Both the position numbers and the translations under genes were made by a program. Positions 10,465 to 21,089 of a stretch of DNA of 64,000 bases are shown one piece after another (the stretch's first letter is position 1; the number at the start of each line of letters is the position of its first letter). The stretch comes from Aquanectria penicillioides (Eukaryota; Ascomycota; Sordariomycetes; Hypocreales; Nectriaceae), in assembly GCA_003415625.1 (NCBI GenBank), contig PYIU01000008.1, positions 806,001-870,000 on the forward strand. Direction: 5' to 3'. The notes under the pieces are model-generated. The model was not told the origin of the DNA, did not search any database, and saw nothing but the letters and a program-made list of their open reading frames with translations.

Positions 10465-13312
10465 TAGTCGATTGGGAAGACACCATTTCCTATGGCAAGA
10501 CCAAATTACGCGCCGTTTATGCAGAGTGCTTGGGTAGGAAGCTGGTGATCCAGAAGCTTGTAGCTTCGGCCACAGGGTTGGGGAACCGTTGTTGGTCCTG
10601 GTCAGCGGAGATGCAACTGGTGTCCGATCGCGCAGGCCCTCTTCTTCAGCTATTGGAGGTCTGACATGACAGGGACAGGAAAAAACACAGAACAGACGCA
10701 GGGCGATGCGATGGGATGCCGTTGGGGGAGAGCGGAATCAACGATCACTAGGCCAAGGGCGGCGAAAACCCGAGCAGATTGACTGTGATCTCCTCCGGGC
10801 ATCCATGTCAAAGGTGAGCGAGGTGAGAGGGTCCCATTCACGGAGGCAGCTGTCAGAAATGTTAAAGCGGGGAGGCGGGCGTGAACACGTGGGTCGCGAC
10901 GTGCTGTTAATCGATCAGATCTCGCATTAAGAAAATATGGATCCTGGCAATTAGGAGAAGCAGGGCAGGATTCTAGAACTGGGGCATCGGAGGCAGCAGA
11001 GGAAGCTGCACTGCGCGGCGGCTGCTTGCTTGATTTAGGGTCATGGCAGGATGCATCGCAGATCCGGCTGCGTTGGAGACGACGATGATGAACGGAACGA
11101 AGGCTGACGGCAAATGTGGAGGAAGGAAGGAGGAGAGGGCTGATGCAGCCTGCGTCAAGGAGCTGCTGCCCTGGCGGTCCTTGGGGCAGCCCTGAAAGCC
11201 GCCCCTTGCTGAGCTTGCAGAGGGTCCGGATTGCCACCATCCCTGTGCGATGCGGCAATAGGGCGCGCACGCGCTGAATCGAGCACTAGCAGACCTAGCA
11301 GGGCCCTATTTGGCGCACCTGGGCACCTTTTCGGGGGGTTCGGGGCCACAAGCGAACAGTTTGGGGGATTTGCGGATTTACATTAGCGGCCCCGGGAGCT
11401 GCAGTGGATGCGCACTACCCAGAGTGGGTTCTGCTGTGGGTTCTGCTGTGGGTTGTGGTTGCTGTTAGCGGTTTTTCGGGGGTTGGTGGTGACCTTTCTG
11501 CCCGAAGACTGATTGGCTGCTGATTGGCTGCGGATGCCACAAGACGCATCCCCCCGACCCCCCGGCTCTTGGGTCGTTGGTGGAGGGTTGCAGCGAGCAG
11601 ATGGAATGGGAACGGTCAGGACAGGGGAACGCATCACACGGGTAAGACGGGGAGCCATGGAAGTCGAAAAAGAATCAAAATCGAGCCATGCGAAGGAACC
11701 AGAGGCAGATTCACCCATGCATACCCCGTGTTCGTATGTACTATGTATGTACAGTACTTACCTCCGCCGCAGTAGGCACAGTTAGGTACCTAGTGTTAGT
11801 GTTTTCCTACGGTCCTATGGTACAAAGCTGCGTCGCCCCCTTTTTTCTTCGTCCCTCTTGTTCCCCTGTCGCGTGAGTAAGTGAGTCGAATGTTCCACTA
11901 TATTTCTCACTACTGCTCCTCACTCAATGCAAGTCTGCTCCAATAGGCAAACCAGCCCGTACTTGTAAACCTCGCAAGCCCCCGAAGCCGCGAGTAAGGT
12001 CCCCAATGCCTCCCCCATCGCCTCTGTAATGTTGCTGTCTTGAAACCAACGCGTGGATTGCGATTTACCATAGCGTAATTCGTTGCCCGGCGCAGCCACG
12101 CATTGCTGGGCTTGAACCCAGTAAACCCATCGAAGCCGTCTACCCCCCTTTTGATCTTTCCATCTGGTTCCACCCTGTCCCCGTCCACTGTATCGTCGTC
12201 CCAAATGCCCAGGGTGGCTTGGCTAGACTGGAAAAAGCAATCAATCACAAAGTGACGGCTCTGACCGGAACCTTCCAGCCCATGACGGCCCTTCTCTAGC
12301 TGCTCCTCGTCTCTACGTCCCGCTCCGTGCAGCTCCGGGCGTGCTCGATTTGACGTTTGTGGTGTCTGTGGTGCAAAGTTTGCTTTGTTCATGCTGGGTG
12401 TGTGCTGTGCCGCGTCTTGGGCCCTGGAACGTGCACGCACGCACACTGGCACACGCGACGACGGCCACTGACACAGCACGGCGCCCACCTGGCACAGACT
12501 GGGCTGGCTCTGGCACAGACACAGACGCAGACAGGCACAACCCAGCCCACTCGGATACACCTAGTTACGGCACACAGACGCGCGCCCAACCCCGGCTGCA
12601 GACGCGAGCAAGCACATGGGGCATGAGGGATGGGGAATGGGGGATGGAGATGATGGGGGAATGTGGATGGGGCACGGCGATGGCGATGGCGATGGGGGGG
12701 GAGCCTGGCCACGTACCTGGCACAAACCTGGATTTTGGGCTTGGCTCAATGCAAATGTCTCTGTCGTGTTTGATGGCGATGAGGGAGGGGAACTAAATCC
12801 CAAGATCCGGGGCTCGCCCACCCCTCCCACAGCCAACCGTCCTCGCCGGTAACGGTAAATCGCCACCGCACCCTGCACCCATGACAGCTCCGGTCGTCGA
12901 AGTGACAGTCGGTGCTGCACCTCCTCGTTTTTGGCCCCTTTGGCCCCTTTGGCGGCGTCTGGCTGGGCCGTCGGGGCGCCTTGGAGCGTCGCAGCAGGGC
13001 GTCGCGGCAGGCGTTCAGCCCCCATCGAGGGGCCTGGACCCAGGGCTTGATCTATGGCTCGATCAATAACATGTTTAACGTTGTGCGTGTGTTTTCCTTT
13101 TCATTTTTGTGTTGGGTTGGTCGTCGATCCCGATGCACCCAACCCCGCCTTTCTGCTCGGAAGAGCTGCTGTGCGTGCGTGTTCCGTGTCGCTATTCAAA
13201 GGGGGATCCTCGGCCGTCTTGTCTTGGCCCATAAACTTGGCCCTGCCTGCCCTGCCTACCTACCTTCCCCAGCCCTGCAGGACTTCGTACATGTACAGCA
13301 CCACCCGCATCG

Positions 13313-13333
13313 TACCTACCTACCTACCTACCT
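13313..13333. repeat. TACC microsatellite
   Basis: Five TACC units lie in the leader region of the downstream regulator. Short CTAG and CCATC runs nearby show the same low complexity. Confidence 0.7.
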
Positions 13334-13912
13334 CGCCCACCTACGAAGCACTGTGCCACCACCAACCTCCTGCCCTACTAGCTAGCTAGCTGCCTCACCT
13401 CACCTGCCCGCCCGCCGCCTCCAGCTGTACCGGCGTTCCAGCTTGCTTGCCAACCGCCAACCGCCAACCTGGCCTTCCACCCCGGGCGCTCCTTCCCAAC
13501 AAGCCCTAGCACCCAATTTAGATTAGCGGGGTGCGGGGAACTGAGACCCCCTCGGAAAAGCGGAGAATCTTAACCCCAGAAGCCCAGTCCCAAAAAAGGC
13601 CAGTAGCAACCCTCGTCCTCCCGCAAGAGAGGGGCCGCAAATCTCATCTTTCGCTCAATCTCCCTTCCATCCCATCCCATCCCCATCCATCTCTTTATCC
13701 CCGTTCTTTTCATTCCCCATCGCGTCACTGAACCCACTTTCTTCTCTCTCCACCTCCTGCTTGTTTGCCCCCCCCAGCCTGGGAAACACTGCCGTGTTGC
13801 CTTTTCCCCTCCATAAACACAGACTCCAAAGGGTCCTTTTCCTTATAATTCCTCGCCACCTCCCTGCGTCGTCTCTGCCTCTGTACTCCCGGCCTCTCCC
13901 GTCAACCCCAGG

Positions 13913-16758
13913 ATGAGGCGCCAAAACCGCTCCTGCGACCAGTGCCGCAAGGCCAAGCGGGCTTGCGACGCGCCCTCCCTGTGGGATATCCAGCGCAACT
14001 CGGACAGATTGCGCTCTGGCGATGGCGCCTCCGGCGTGTCGCTTGCCGAAGAGCACCTTGGTGAGTTTTTTTGGCCGCGCCTCCCACTCCGTCCTGCGCC
14101 GTGCCTGCGCGCGCACTGCTCCGGGAGCGATGCTAACCGGGGTGCCCCAAAAACCTCGCAGACGAGATAGACTCCCGCGCCCTTCGATGTTCCTACTGCC
14201 TCCGAACCAGGAAACAATGCACCTTCAACTGGGTTAGGAGCCAACTCCAGACTGGCCCTGCCAGCAGTGACGTTTCTGCACAAGTCGGCGGCAATGCTCG
14301 TCGCGTCCCCGATCCCGCGAGAACAAAGGCCAAGCGCCAGCGCCCACGCCCTCCAACTGGCCCATCCCCTCCTCAGTCCGCCCTCCCGATGCAGGGCCTC
14401 GACGTCAATGCCACCGCGTTGCTTGACATGCTTCAAGCGCCCCCGTCTACCCACGACCTGACCTCTTGGGGGCCCATGGAGACTGGGTTCGCAAACTTCT
14501 CGACTTTTCCCAACTCGACCTTTGATACCATGCCCGTGAATGGCGTTTTCGACTCCTCTGCATTCGATGCCAGTCTTCACCCCACCCTAATCGGACTCGA
14601 CGCACACGCACACGCACACGCACACGCAACCCCTTCACACCCCCCACCGATCGACTGCTCGCCGGCCCCAGAGCTCCCCGCGCATGCTGGCCTCCACCAT
14701 CCCCGGCAGCCATCAACTACCGAAGATGATAATGGAGAGAATGGCTGGCCCCTATACCAGACTCAGTCTGCACCTGACGTCCCATTCCAACCGTCGCCCT
14801 CCGTCTCCAACTCGTACGAAAGCGATATATCTACTCGATCCCTTAGCGTCCGCCATTACTCTGACAGCATTGCCCGCAGTTATAGTACCTCGATTTCGCC
14901 CTTCTCCGCGGCGCACGCCATGGCTTCAAACACCAACAAGAGTCTCATCTCCGATAATCTCATGCGTATATACCACGACGTGTTGGAACACGCCTTGTCC
15001 TGTTGGCTATCTGAGGAGACCTGCCCGTATCGTCCCAACTCCATTGGTCGACCTTCGTCCAACGGCGTCAGCTGGCTGGCATCCAACTTTGAAAAGCTCA
15101 ACGTACTCGACCATTACGAACCGAAACAAAACGACAACCGGATCTACCGTCGCGTGGTCAAGTTGGACAAGGTCGCCCAATCAAACAAACTCATCAAGCT
15201 CTCTAAATCCGAGGATCGAGCCGCGTCCAAAGCGCTACACCTCGCCATTATGGCTTTTGCGACTCAGTGGGCTCAGGGCAGCCAGCGTGAACGTGAGAGG
15301 TTCCCTCCGAACGTGTCGTCTATCGACAGCTCACGGTCAGACTTTGCCGATGAGCTCAACGCAGATTTCGACCGCACCCTTCAAAAGACTTTCTGGGCTC
15401 AAGCTAAGAGGGCTCTGCAGGATTGTTCGGATATGGAGTGTTTTAGGGTAGTGTGCGCGGATTTGATTATGGGACTAGCGCAGAAGCCGTTGGAGGAGGA
15501 AGATATTCTCTTCGATAGGAGGAGCAGCATTCCACCAAGCACTTTTGGCCCTACCAGTCCCATTGTCGGCGGAGAAGACTCGGTTGCGTCGCAAATTAGC
15601 GACATCATTGCCGCAGAGGGACCCCCTGTGTTTATGGAGAGGGCGGCTCGCAAGATGCATGCCCTCAAGTTCCAGTACGAAGCCCGCGAGACCGGCGTGC
15701 TCGACTCTTCCAAGAGTTCTCTTGGACTGGAGAGGGCCACAGTTGTGGAGAAGTTAAGCGAGGAAGACAGAGGCACCATTGGTCTCATTTACTGGATGAC
15801 TGTCATGTTCGATACTGTATCCTCGTCCATGAATGGTCGCCCGGTCGTCGTCTCTGATGAAGAATGCCACCACGACCCGACATACCCAGATCACCCTGAG
15901 CATGAGGCCTTCCGAATCGAATACGATCCTCATGACGCTAGGTGGTGGGCTGAACTTTTTGTTCGAGAGAACAAGGAGGGAGTCTTGCGTTGGCCATGCT
16001 CCTACGAAATGGCCACACAAGGAGTTGTCGCAGCCGCGCCGACCAAGGTCATCTTGTTTAGGCATGTGTCGTATCTTCAAAATACTGTCCGCAGCAAGTA
16101 TCGTGGCGAGGCTGTCGAAAAGGTTATCTCAAATTCCATGGCTGTCTACAAGCACTGGAATGTGGCATACGGCGCCTTCTTTCGGGATCTCGTCGATCAG
16201 TACGATTCTGTTCCTTCACATATCCAAAGCTGGTTCGTGTGCGTCGTCGCACATTTTCACTGCGCCGCGCTTCTCCTTGCTGACCTTATTGAGCTTGTGG
16301 ATGAGAACGGGCTGGGCATGGAGTACTCGACCCAGGTACGTCTCAGCGTTGATGTCGTAAGATGCCTGCGAAAAGACAGCGCTGCAATTCTCTCTGACTT
16401 GGCACGTGTTTCGACGTGCCCCCGAGCTGGCGATGTCCCTGGAACTGGAGTATCGGACCTCCACTTTGCAGTTGTTGAAGGTTCTATCCTGACGGAACCT
16501 TGGACCATGATCCTCATCAGAGCCTTCACCAAGGCGGCTATTCTCCACTTGACCGAGGTTGAGGAGTCAGCGCGACATGACCCTAATTTGTTAGAGAACC
16601 CTGCGATTGTCGCGTTGGCAAGACGATGTGAGGATTGTACAAAAGCCCTCTATTGTTTGGGCAAGAAATCGGACATGGCACGGAACATCGGGACTATTCT
16701 TTCCTCGGCGTTGGGGCCATACTTGATGCCCTCGGCCATCTTGGTTATGCCAAATTGA
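13913..16758 (+). CDS. Zn(II)2Cys6 transcription factor with split zinc cluster
   Basis: Two exons (13913-14060, 14162-16758) give 914 residues; the 101-nt intron has a GCTAACC branch point. The first half of the zinc cluster, CDQCRKAKRAC, is in exon 1. The second half, CSYCLRTRKQC, is in exon 2, so the intron splits the DNA-binding domain. The two halves are separated by about 40 residues, much longer than the usual 5-12. A basic, Pro-rich linker follows, then a His-Ala repeat encoded by a CACGCA microsatellite (about 14600-14630). A long helical region fits the fungal transcription-factor middle homology domain. It should act in the nucleus as a DNA-binding regulator; targets are unknown. 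Long-spacer zinc clusters are known in developmental regulators such as RosA/NosA, but I cannot assign orthology. Confidence 0.85.
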
Positions 16759-17231
16759 GTGTGTAATTGGTACTACGGCGTGTTTACTTTTGTTTATGGA
16801 ACATTATTCTTACTACGGGAGTCTCGCCCGTTGCAGGGTTTGGCTGGGATGGATATTGGGATTTTGATACGGGGGTTATCAGTGGTTTAATCGGGCGAAT
16901 CCTTTTTTTTTAACGGGTTTTTGGGCTTATCGGGGACTATCTAAGTGGTCTTATGCCAATGCTTCCAATAGTCGAAGCGCTCTTTCATGAATCGCGATGA
17001 TAGATCAACTCCATGGACTTCACTTGATCCAATCTGCTCTGCACTCACTCCGGTGTCGTGATCTTGTGTACCCAGCCGAGTTCCTTGTGACGATCAACAA
17101 GGCCACCTCTCATGGATGCCTCGCCTCATTGATACCTCGTGAGTAGCTAGCTGTTAGGCCACTAGGCACCAAACTCAGACGCGAGTCATCTTTCACCGAG
17201 GAGCTGCACCCCACCTCGACCTCCCAAAGCT
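16759..17231. other. Intergenic stretch
   Basis: 3' region of the regulator; nothing else seen. Confidence 0.5.
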
Positions 17232-17990
17232 TCAGGTCACCCGTTCCAAGCCGGTGGCAAGGTCACGAACGGTCAAGGCGTCACTAATGACGCCCTTCCC
17301 CTCCGGAGCCCAGGCCGTGGGCTCCCCGCCATCGCTAGCCTCGAACCCAAATGTCGGGCTGGCGTGCCACGCCTTGCCATTGCCGGCCAGAACCTATTCC
17401 AACGTACTCGTCAAACTTCGCCAGCTCCACCTCGAGCCCGGCGCTTTGCCATCTCCGTACCCGAGATACGACGCAGCCATGGGGAGCTTGTTGCCGCGAA
17501 GCCAAGATGGGGTAGTTTTGGGGGGATACGGTGGACCTGGAGGGGATTGCGCCTGGCTTGCCTTCGAGCCGTCATGGTGGCTGTGCGACTTTCTTGCCGT
17601 CTCAATGGCGTCTTTGATTGCCTCTTGGGAGACGTAGGCCCGCTTAACGGCTGTGCCACTAGGCTTTTCCAGAAGCAAGATGATCTGCCTCCCCGGGGGT
17701 CCAGACTTTGTCGCACAAGATGACGGGCTTGCTCGGTGCGTGGGTCTCGGATGATGCATGATGAACATACTTTCCAACATGTCTCGAGTCGGCCAGTGCC
17801 GGATGTAAGTTTCCATCGCCAGAGACTTTTTGCGTGCGGAGCTCCATGGCGTAGTCGATCTTGCCGAACGGGAGTCAGGGTGTTGAGAGATCGAGTTCCA
17901 CCACCACCAACCAACGTCGATGGTCACGTAGCGTAGGCATCACCTCTTGATGGCGCCCTACTTGTGATACTTGTCAAGACATGGCAAATT
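17232..17990 (-). pseudogene. Decayed NmrA-like / isoflavone-reductase-like oxidoreductase, 3' part only
   Basis: Translating the minus strand piecewise in all three frames gives segments in the right order for an NmrA-like NAD(P)-binding protein: GAIKR, then VTIDVGWWW, then KIDYAMELRTQKVSGDGN, DSRHVGKYV, VWTPGEA, LLLEKPSGTAVKRAYVSQEA and AIKDAIETA, then VLAGNGKAWHASPTFGF near the C terminus. At least two frame changes and an in-frame stop (just before GAIKR) break it. The N-terminal half carrying the Rossmann motif was not found to the right. Damage is by indels rather than C-to-T changes, so this looks like ordinary decay rather than RIP. Confidence 0.65.
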
Positions 17991-20536
17991 AAATGTAACA
18001 ATCAACGCCACAAATTTGCGGAATATGTTCTGGGTAATCCTGCGCATGTAGCGCTTTCCCTCTTAACCCGAAAGGCTTTGGTGTTTATGAGAACGTACCA
18101 TTCTTTCGGACCATTTTAAAGATTGTGAATCTCCAGGAATTAAAATTTGATGCTCTTTGTTGCAAGATATTCCTATCTAATGGCAAGGAGGGTACGCTTG
18201 CAAATATGCTTCGGGTTGATACATGCGACAAGAGCTAGAATGAACCCACATCCTATTTCTCGATAATAATTGTAGAGGCTTTGACATGACGTGATTTGGC
18301 CATAGAACAACGAACTGCTTCAATCTTCAATCTGAAACATCTCAAAGCTACACGGACACGGAATGGACTCAAACCGGTTTCATCAAGAGATTGGGCTCTG
18401 GTTTGGCCAACTGGTATATGGCCTGGAAGAACCCGAGATTCGGAGACACTGTTTCGAATACCTAATGTATGGGGTAACCCAGAGTTGGGGATCAGATTTA
18501 GTAATGGATAATGGCTAACTTCCCTGGCATTGAATGCTGATTAGAAAGCTCACGTAAAGCTTATGTTGGCTGTTGTGCAATGTTGATACTCCACTAATAA
18601 TTTTAGCCTTGCATCTATTGACTGGAGGAGTTTTGCAGAATGAGTCTTAGTTCCAACGACAATAGCAAAGCTACGAGTTGTCACATAGGAAATATTATAG
18701 ATATTGACAAGAATAGAAACATAGATCATTCCTTGGAGCCAGTCTCGTGACCAATATCAATAGTTATGGTATGAACGGTGAAAGTGCTGCAAACCGGCAA
18801 CCTTGTTAGTATTTGTCACCACCTTTTAAATGCTGCATGATATGAGACTGATTTAGCCATGTCTTACTCCTACACTGCCACAAAAGCATGTACGATGAGG
18901 CTTGATTAACCATTCTGAAGTTTCGTGCTTTGAAAACTTGCTTTTGAGACTCGGACATGGCATGGCATAAAGGCGCCATGGGTGGAACAGGCTGATGTGG
19001 GTGATCGGAGTTGGCTGAAGCCGATTTCCGCTACGGTTGTATGTGTATAGACTTTGATTTCCGACTTTATGATTAAAGGGAAAAACGCCATGGATGTGTG
19101 ACCGTGAGGTGACATCATTGGTCTTCTTCACAGTTGATATTAGTAGCCGGAAAGGCTTTTTTGTCTCGTACGCCCTTTTTGATATTGGATTTATTCCATG
19201 ATGCTCCAGAATACTTCCTGTTATATTCGTCTTAAAAAAATAGTTTGCCAAACTGAGATATACGCTCCGTTATGAGGCCCATTTGAGATCTAACTTAGTC
19301 ACCCCTCCACCCCCCCTTTGCTTTGGTTTGATCTTAGTCCTTGACCACTCTAAATCAAGAGCAGGCCTTGGCAACTAGGGGAAAAAGGGGGGCTTGGAAT
19401 AAGGACTAGGGAAACACATGGTTCGTGTTCCTCGAATGTAGCTAGCAGGGGAACTTACTAGGGCGTTGGGATGAGGCTGTTCACTAAAGCTACCGACATT
19501 GTCACGCTGCCGCCTAGGCTCATTGATCTTGAATGGGCGAATCGGCATGTTGATTCCTAGATGCAACTTGCTTAGTGACTTCAAGGGTGGTTTCCTAAAT
19601 GAGCTTAAACAACTCCCATTGTCTTCTTGATGTGCCTGGTATGAACACTTATTGGTGCATCTGATCACACTCGGCCCGTGCCGTTGGGTATTTCGAGGGT
19701 CATTATTGATTGCGATGCCTGTGGCTTGACGCTATGTGCGAATAGTCACATAAAACGGCTATTAGATTGAAGATGATGCGTCATGGTGCGTTGCTCTTCA
19801 CGAATCTGAAATGTTGATTGAGATGACGGATGCTGATGATGTATTGCAATTGAAGTCATTACATCTACCGAATTCCGAGAGCTAGCTGAACATGATATGC
19901 TGAATAATGATAACGAACTTGCGATACATCAATTCGGATTACTCAGTCTCTCATTGCCGATTCCGTGGTACGGCAATGGCCAACGGCAATTGTCTTGTCC
20001 AAGGCCTCAGCCGGGTTAATTAAACCTATAGCCGAACCGCACACCCGAACGTGATATCTGTAAAGGACCTGTCATATTTCTGCCTCTCCGATTTTCCGAA
20101 TCCTCGTAAAATTCCGCATGACTGAAGGATTGACCAATTGAATAGATGCGGGGTAAGCTGGGATTATTTATTACACAGCGTCTGGCTCGGGGAGCGCTCC
20201 GTCATATCTGCGATTTATCCGTGGGCATCTGTTATCAAATTCGAGAGACACTAATTGGACATAATAATGGGGCCCTTTTTAGTCTAGCCGAATGCCCAGC
20301 ACCATGAATTGCATCTCTTGCCATTCGTTCCGTCGAGAAATTCCGCTTTCTCGGAATTGACATTCCACTTCCGAGCAGCCTCGCTATTTAGATCTAGTGC
20401 CTTCTTCACCCCTCCCTTGACTACCGTCGTATCTCCCGAGGAGTCACACATTTAAACTACTTCAGATCCAATCGCCAGATCTTGCATCTAAAACCCTTGT
20501 CTAATCGCATGTCTCCCTTTTGACAATCCTTACACC
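17991..20536. other. Intergenic stretch, no supported gene
   Basis: Open frames up to about 130 codons exist but have no recognisable content. From about 19.8 kb rightward TTCCG/CGGAA words become frequent, which marks the left border of the catabolic cluster's regulatory sequence. Confidence 0.5.
20339..20358. promoter_or_regulatory. Inverted repeat AATTCCG-N6-CGGAATT
   Basis: A perfect 7-bp inverted repeat with 6-nt spacer lies about 180 bp upstream of the Dabb gene. The core CCG-N6-CGG fits an everted Zn2Cys6 dimer site. It overlaps CGGAATTGACATTCC (20352-20366), a one-nt-longer variant of the CGGAA-N5-TTCCG element found elsewhere in this cluster. Function is inferred. Confidence 0.45.
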
Positions 20537-20916
20537 ATGTCTAAGCCAATCAACCGTGTCACCCTCTTCAAGATCCCCGGTGTGGAGGATCAGCAGAAGC
20601 TGCTTGATATTTATAAGGGCATGCCCTCAAAGGCTGTCAAGGTCAGTGGCGACGATGAATCGAGAATGAAGTTTCCATTGAACCAACATTTTGAATTTAG
20701 AACGGCAAGCCTTATATCCTGTCTGTTAGAGCTGGTCCTACCAAGGCCGACCAGCGCAACCAGGGTTATACCATCGCAGTTATCTCCGTCTTCGAGTCAG
20801 TGGAGGATATGGTGTACTACGATAACGAGTGTGCTGCGCACGCCGAGCTCAAGGCTTTCGCCAAGACCGTTCACCAGGGTGCCATGATGGTCTTTTTCGA
20901 GAATGAGCTTGAGTAA
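20537..20916 (+). CDS. Small Dabb-domain (stress-responsive A/B barrel) protein
   Basis: Two exons (20537-20641, 20701-20916) with a 59-nt intron encode 106 residues. The order RVTLFKIPGVEDQQKLLDIY at the N terminus, a central SVRAGPTKADQRNQGYTIA segment, then VISVFESVEDMVYYDNECAAH and a C-terminal VFFENELE strand matches a single dimeric alpha/beta barrel (Dabb) domain. Such proteins are cytosolic dimers of varied or unknown function. It sits at the left end of the catabolic cluster and its promoter carries the TTCCG/CGGAA inverted repeat, so co-regulation is likely. Aspergillus homogentisate clusters carry a small accessory gene, hmgX; whether this is its counterpart cannot be decided here. 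Confidence 0.8.
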
Positions 20917-21089
20917 ATATCAAATAGATAAAATTAGATGAATGAACATGACCATAGACAAAATGAACTGCTGAAAATCCTTGTGAAACCTTTGTGAAAT
21001 GCTTTGAATCTCTCAATGCCACCCTCGGTGTATTCATATCGCGTGTAATGACCTTCAATAAAAGTGTAATACTACAAGTTGTTATTCAT

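Larger units (their letters stand above)
6762..13912. other. 7-kb gene-poor stretch
   Basis: Many short open frames occur on both strands but none shows domain content, homologous-looking motifs or spliceable partners. The part from about 10.6 to 13.9 kb is GC-rich, full of low-complexity sequence (GATGGC, CACAGACA, TACC, CCATCC runs), and probably forms the promoter and long leader of the regulator starting at 13913. I see nothing else supportable. Confidence 0.5.

Noticed and set aside
10650..11270. 206-codon open frame on the minus strand
   Set aside because: GC-rich, low-complexity translation in a promoter-like stretch; no motif and no convincing start or splice context.
11910..13389. 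Several overlapping open frames of 90-216 codons on both strands
   Set aside because: They arise from GC-rich simple repeats (GATGGC, CACAGACA, TACC) upstream of the Zn2Cys6 gene; overlapping frames on both strands are equally open.
13843..14580. 245-codon open frame on the minus strand over the regulator's 5' end
   Set aside because: It is a shadow of the plus-strand zinc-cluster gene, which has recognisable cysteine motifs and a good intron.
18853..19251. 132-codon open frame on the minus strand
   Set aside because: No recognisable content, no codon bias like neighbouring genes.
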